A stretch of 64,000 bases of DNA from Paraburkholderia graminis C4D1M (GTDB lineage: Bacteria > Pseudomonadota > Gammaproteobacteria > Burkholderiales > Burkholderiaceae): assembly GCF_000172415.1 (NCBI RefSeq), contig NZ_ABLD01000018.1, positions 1-64,000 of the forward strand, given 5' to 3'. Positions 60,907 to 64,000 of this stretch are shown here, one piece after another (within the stretch, counting starts at the first letter, position 1; each line of letters opens with the position of its first letter). The position numbers and the translations under genes are program-made. The notes under the pieces were generated by a model that saw only the letters and a program-made list of their open reading frames with translations, did no database searches and was not told the DNA's origin.

Positions 60907-60990
60907 GATGGGCGCTCTCGCTACTCGAGTGGTTGTTGACACTTCCACTCTGGCACATCGATGCCGTTATAGGTGGGGGCGTCCATCCCA
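60907..60990. repeat. Left end of the IS110 element
   Basis: Leader of the transposase gene, containing GAGTGGTTGTTGACACTTCC and GGCACATCGATGCCGT. The same pair of strings, slightly diverged, is at 39413-39460; part of it is also at about 1070. It thus marks three insertions of one IS110 type in the window. Confidence 0.55.
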
Positions 60991-61766
60991 TTGCTTACCG
61001 TTGTTCTATACACGTGAGAGAGAAGCGGTATCGGTGCCCAAAACCGGCGCAAGCCTATCCTGCAGTACCGTGTTTTTAGTGCGCATTTTGTCGCCCCGCG
61101 TAAACGTTTTGCGTTGACGTTTCCGTCGCCGCGCAAACGTCCGTTCAGGCCCTGCGCCATCATGTGCGAATGGGTGAGCAAGGGCGTTGCGTAGCGGTCT
61201 TTCTTCCAGAGTAAACGGCACGCGTATGCCTGTGCGTTGAAGGATGCGTAACCCGTGCGTGATGCTTCGGCGTTCAGGTGTCAATCACGTGAGTAAAGCG
61301 TGCGTGCCGTTGTGTACATGTCTCGCGAATGGACACGCGTGTGACGTGCTCGGGGGCGGCACGGCTGCGTGCGTATCAGCTCCGCTGACGGTGTCGCTGG
61401 CTGTGCGCGTGACTGACGCATTGATGTTCGATTCGCTACGCCTGTGCGCATCCGGAGTTCGTGCCTTCGTTCGATGTGCATACGCTGCGTACTGCTGGTC
61501 GACGTCCATGTGTAACCGGGGAGGATGCCGGTCGAACAGCATGCGTGTCAGGAGCAAACCGGGATGCGTAACGGAGGACGTGTCGCACGCGCACGACAGT
61601 GCCCCAAAAAGTGCGGTGTTCTTACGGGTTCACGTCGCGTCCCAAGTGTTCCCATGTGCGCTTGCCCTGCAAAAAAAGGTTGTTGACGCGTGCGCGCGCT
61701 GTGCGCAGGATGGGATGAACGTTGTGCTTGATCTCGTGTGCGATGGTGTGCGCAGGAGGATGACTC
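60991..61766. other. Gap with no supported gene
   Basis: Long frames exist here on both strands, but none has a ribosome binding site or a recognisable motif. From about 61140 to 61760 the plus strand is unusually rich in alternating purine-pyrimidine steps of the GTGCGT kind. Only the last bases are functional: AGGAGGA at 61754-61760 is the ribosome binding site of the next gene. Confidence 0.4.
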
Positions 61767-61982
61767 ATGCCTGTCGCGAAGGTCTATACAAAGTCGCAAT
61801 GGGAAGCGTTCGCCCGCGCACTCGATGCACTACCTGAGAAGCCTGAGGCCGAACATGGCGTCACGGTGCGCGATGCGATGAAAGACATGCGCGCACGTGT
61901 ACACGCGGCGCAGGCCAAGGGCTACACACTGGAGCAGATCGCGCAGCAGGCGAAGCCGCGGCGGCGAACTCTCGAAGACTGA
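61767..61982 (+). CDS. Small hypothetical protein, probably truncated
   Basis: A 71-residue protein with an excellent ribosome binding site (AGGAGGA, 6-base spacer). It has VYTKSQWEAFARALDALPEK and ARVHAAQAKGYTLEQIAQQA, a helical layout I associate, weakly, with small plasmid- or ICE-borne proteins. The last residues (RRRTLED) are basic then acidic and abut an IS1182-type remnant at ~61978, so the original C-terminus may have been longer. No function is assigned. Confidence 0.5.
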   Translation: MPVAKVYTKSQWEAFARALDALPEKPEAEHGVTVRDAMKDMRARVHAAQAKGYTLEQIAQQAKPRRRTLED

Positions 61983-62160
61983 TCCCGACGCTCGCCCCTG
62001 GCGACGAGCGGCAAAGGCTCGGGAATGGTGGGCAACAACGTGCAGGTGGCCGTTGACGCCAAACACCACCTCGTCGTGGCTTACGCGGTCACAAACTCTG
62101 ACAGTGATCGTGCAGCTTAGCCCCATGGCAAAAGCTGCGCGCGACGCAATGGGTAAGGCC
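61978..62160 (+). mobile_element. IS1182-type transposase remnant
   Basis: About 55 residues of an IS1182-like transposase core: ATSGKGSGMVGNNVQVAVDA, KHHLVVAYAVTNSDSDRA, then after a small deletion QLSPMAKAARDAMGKA. The pattern (GK..G..VGYNVQ.AVD..HHLIV) is characteristic. There are frame changes at both sides of the middle block and nothing beyond. Confidence 0.65.
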
Positions 62161-62192
62161 AGACTACCGTATCTATTCCGCCGATACGGGGG

Positions 62193-62206
62193 CCGTCCGC
62201 GGACGG
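62193..62206. repeat. Perfect 14-bp palindrome
   Basis: CCGTCCGCGGACGG is a perfect palindrome upstream of the ParD promoter. It may be a protein-binding site or a leftover of the transposase remnant. No role can be assigned. Confidence 0.3.
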
Positions 62207-62214
62207 TCGTATGG

Positions 62215-62255
62215 TTGCCTTCGTATTCGTTTTTGAGTATATTGAATACGATAAT
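62215..62255 (+). promoter_or_regulatory. Promoter and operator of the parDE operon
   Basis: TTGCCT (62215-62220) and TATATT (62238-62243) with a 17-base spacer make a good sigma-70 promoter. The inverted repeat GTATTC (62223-62228) / GAATAC (62244-62249) overlaps it and is a likely site for autorepression by ParD-type antitoxins. Confidence 0.55.
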
Positions 62256-62271
62256 GTACTGGGAGTGCACT

Positions 62272-62532
62272 GTGTCTCGGACGACCCCTACCACGATGAC
62301 GGTTCGCCTTAGCGGCCCGCTCAGCGACTTTGTTTCCGCGAACGTCGGTGAACATGGCGACTACGAGAACGTCAGCGAGTACGTTCGGGATCTAATTCGT
62401 CGCGATAAGGAACAGAGGGAGGCGAAGGAATTCGAGCGGCTCAAGGCTGAACTGGCCCATGCCTACGCCGCTCCTGAATCGTCGTATAAGCCATTGACGG
62501 CGGCCGATGTGATCGCGCGCAATCGGACCTGA
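62272..62532 (+). CDS. ParD-family antitoxin
   Basis: An 86-residue antitoxin. The N-terminal ribbon-helix-helix DNA-binding part is TTMTVRLSGPLSDFVSANVG with YENVSEYVRDLIRRDKEQRE. The C-terminal ~35 residues (EFERLKAELAHAYAAPESSY) would wrap the toxin. A GTG at 62272 with GGGAG 6 bases upstream is preferred; an ATG at 62254 is also in frame. It is followed by the toxin gene after 5 bp. Confidence 0.9.
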   Translation: MSRTTPTTMTVRLSGPLSDFVSANVGEHGDYENVSEYVRDLIRRDKEQREAKEFERLKAELAHAYAAPESSYKPLTAADVIARNRT

Positions 62533-62537
62533 CAGGA

Positions 62538-62858
62538 ATGCCAAGGGTACAGGTCCGCATACAGGAAGCGGCGTCTTTCAGAATCGACGAAATCTATCGC
62601 TATACGCGGGATCGGTGGGGCGGGCAGCAGGCCGATCGCTACATTGCTGGTTTGTTCGATGCTTTTGACGGCATAGCTGATCACCGAACACCTTCACGTC
62701 CCGTTCCGGCGGAATTCGGCATTCAGGGCTATTTTTTCCGTTACGAACATCATTTCGTCTATTGGCGCCTTCTATCCGACGGTAACGTAGGCATCGTCAC
62801 AATCCTGCACGAGCGGATGCATCAAATCGATCGTTTCCGGGATGATTTTGGTCTGTGA
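62538..62858 (+). CDS. ParE/RelE-family toxin
   Basis: A 106-residue toxin. IDEIYRYTRDRWGGQQADRYIAGLFDAFDGI is the usual helical N-terminal part (EI..YT...WG..QA..Y), followed by GYFFRYEHHFVYWRL and VTILHERMHQIDR, the ParE beta-sheet core. ParE toxins act on DNA gyrase. It is complete and forms a plausible functional pair with the antitoxin gene, which could help retain the flanking integrative element. Confidence 0.9.
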   Translation: MPRVQVRIQEAASFRIDEIYRYTRDRWGGQQADRYIAGLFDAFDGIADHRTPSRPVPAEFGIQGYFFRYEHHFVYWRLLSDGNVGIVTILHERMHQIDRFRDDFGL

Positions 62859-63021
62859 CTTGATCGCCGGGCGCGGCGACGGAAAACCGTGTTTCGGCCC
62901 GGTGAAATCACGAACGGGACCGCTCCAAAAATCGGAAAAACGGGTCTTTTGGAGTATGGGTAAAAGTATGGGTAGTGGAAGGGCGTTTTATAAAAGCCTT
63001 GCCTGTAAAGGCTTTCCGGGC

Positions 63022-63046
63022 GATTCGGCATCCCTCCGTCTCCGCC
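63022..63046 (+). other. tRNA-3'-end-like sequence, possible attachment site
   Basis: GATTCGGCATCCCTCCGTCTCCGCCA resembles the T-arm and acceptor 3' strand of a tRNA ending in CCA; it ends at 63046. Bases to the left do not complete a tRNA, and the T-stem pairs poorly, so this is only a 3' fragment, as left by integration of a P4-type element. A tyrosine integrase pseudogene starts about 150 bp further on. Confidence 0.4.
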
Positions 63047-63057
63047 AGGAGCACCTT

Positions 63058-63081
63058 CCGGGACATTTCACCATGTCCCGG
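63058..63081. repeat. Perfect 9-bp hairpin
   Basis: CCGGGACAT, a 6-base loop and ATGTCCCGG form a perfect hairpin without a T run. It lies between the attachment-like site and the terminator. Confidence 0.45.
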
Positions 63082-63087
63082 ACTAAA

Positions 63088-63125
63088 CCCCGGAAGGCCG
63101 CCACAAGCGCCTTCCGGGGTTTTTT
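63088..63125 (+). terminator. Intrinsic terminator
   Basis: An 11-bp perfect stem (CCCCGGAAGGC with GCCTTCCGGGG), a 10-base loop and six T. It would end transcripts coming from the left: the parDE genes, or originally the tRNA whose 3' end lies at 63046. Confidence 0.85.
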
Positions 63126-63189
63126 CTTTGCTGCTTCCGGCTCGTACCGACAGAATCGACCCATCAAGTTGGGGTGAAAGTAGGGGTGG

Positions 63190-64000
63190 GAAATGGCGGA
63201 ATCTCAATCCAGGCAACCTCATTGGCTCTCGCCAGCTTCGCATAGCGAAGCTGGTTGATCGCGGTTACTACGCCGATGGTGGCGGCCTTTATTTCCAGAT
63301 TTCTGGCTCGGGTTCGCGCTCCTGGATCTATCAGTTCAACTATTCGGGCGTTCGCGCGAGATGGGGCTTGGGCCGATGACGACTGTCTCGTTGGCAGAAG
63401 CGCGTACCGAGGCGGCTCGATGCAGGGCACTCGTGAAGGACAAGATTGACCCGATCGAGGCGCGTAAAGAGGCGCGGCGCATCGTGACGGTGACAACCCT
63501 GCACGCTGGCGTGGTCACCTGGATAAGGTGCTAGCAAAGCGCAGGCGCGCCCTGAAGCATTTTCCAGCGTTGCCGTGGGCCGACATCCCTGAATTCATAC
63601 CAAAGCTTAAGCTGAAGGAAGACCAAGGTTCTCGCTCAGCCGCGATGTTGCACCTGGTGATCCTGACCGTCTGTAGAACGAATGAGATCCGGAGAGCGCG
63701 GCCCGAAGAGTTCGACTTACTCCACAAGATTTGGACGATCCCCAGCAAGCGGATGAAGATGGGCCTTCCGCACCGCGTACCGTTGTGTGATACGGCCTGC
63801 GATCTCGCGAAGAGGGCTATGCAGACGGCCAGGTATGGCTATCTCTTTCCGGGCGACAAAAAGGGCGCTCCGCTTTCGAATATGGCGATGCTCGAGTTGC
63901 CTGATGGTATGGGATATTCAGAGATCACGGTGCACGGGTTTCGTTCGACATTTCAGGACTGGGCGGAGGAGTATGGTGAGTATCCCGAAGTGCTAGCCGA
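63190..64000 (+). pseudogene. P4-type tyrosine integrase, degraded, runs off the window
   Basis: Pieces of one integrase occur in successive frames. The N-terminal DUF4102-like arm reads RQLRIAKLVDRGYYADGGGL and YFQISGSGSRSWIYQFNYSG (63200-63375). Next comes SLAEARTEAARCRALVKDKI (63375-63530). The core-binding and catalytic part starts VLAKRRRALKHFPALPWADI (63530 on) and includes the first catalytic Arg in VCRTNEIRRARPEEFDL and HGFRSTFQDWAEE with the second Arg region. About 70 residues between the second and third pieces are missing, and frames change at least twice. The end lies beyond 64000. Short GTATGGG/GTAGGGG repeats at 62956-62972 and 63169-63190 resemble arm-type sites. Confidence 0.75.

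Noticed and set aside
61244..61837. Cys-rich 197-codon frame
   Set aside because: It has no ribosome binding site or family motif, overlaps the better-supported gene at 61767, and its cysteines come from the TGC-rich composition.
62956..63046. A complete tRNA gene
   Set aside because: Only a 3'-end-like segment is present; no matching acceptor 5' strand, D-arm or anticodon arm can be drawn upstream.

Overview
The window looks like chromosome or megaplasmid DNA from a Burkholderiaceae bacterium (Burkholderia, Paraburkholderia or Caballeronia type). The DNA is GC-rich, H-NS/Bv3F-type, LivFGHM-type and CoxLMS-type genes are present, and the insertion sequences belong to the IS110/IS1111, IS481 and IS3 families typical of that group. 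It is an accessory region: four catabolic or biosynthetic cassettes separated by decayed mobile elements.

Layout. (1) 1-5.4 kb is debris: an IS110 remnant, an H-NS protein with a duplicated DNA-binding motif, a frameshifted immunity-like gene, an unidentified ~0.4 kb repeat, a DUF1488 gene, a YhcG-type nuclease fragment and a MarR regulator. (2) 5.7-18.4 kb is a catabolic cassette read rightward: metal-dependent amidohydrolase, three-subunit molybdenum hydroxylase, CoxG-like protein, DUF1116 protein, HpxZ/AtzH-like protein, amidase and phytanoyl-CoA-type dioxygenase. Most of these genes overlap by 4 bp. A convergent polar amino-acid-type ABC transporter follows. The set suggests uptake and breakdown of an unidentified nitrogen compound. 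(3) 18.9-20.4 kb holds a decayed copper-resistance remnant cut by the second copy of the 0.4 kb repeat. (4) 20.9-30.4 kb is a small polyketide cassette: MaoC hydratase and a three-domain carboxymuconolactone-decarboxylase-like protein on the minus strand; SDR, crotonyl-CoA carboxylase/reductase (Ccr), a KS-AT-ACP-TE polyketide synthase with a one-base frameshift, a free ACP and a KAS III on the plus strand. A histidine kinase and response regulator follow (31.2-33.9 kb). (5) 34.8-39.6 kb is insertion-sequence territory: an IS481 copy, a TniQ-like remnant, a head-to-tail tandem of two identical IS1111-type elements and short tandem repeats. (6) 40.0-46.9 kb is an amine/amino-acid oxidation operon (two FAD oxidases, SDR, ABC transporter) with a divergent LysR gene. 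(7) 47.3-57.4 kb is an amide-utilisation operon (Liv/Urt-type transporter, formamidase, AmiC, AmiR, SDR, amidase). Its leader carries two hexaloop hairpins and an intrinsic terminator, as expected for AmiR (ANTAR) antitermination. (8) 57.8-64 kb has a second, inverted IS481 copy, broken IS3 and IS110 elements, an IS1182-type remnant, a ParDE toxin-antitoxin pair, a tRNA-3'-end-like site and a degraded tyrosine integrase running off the end.

The most notable items are the ANTAR leader at 47,277-47,401 with its sensor and regulator in the same operon, the compact Ccr-polyketide synthase cassette with an unusual acyltransferase motif, and the molybdenum hydroxylase/DUF1116/amidase pathway. All family assignments come from reading motifs; no database search was possible.
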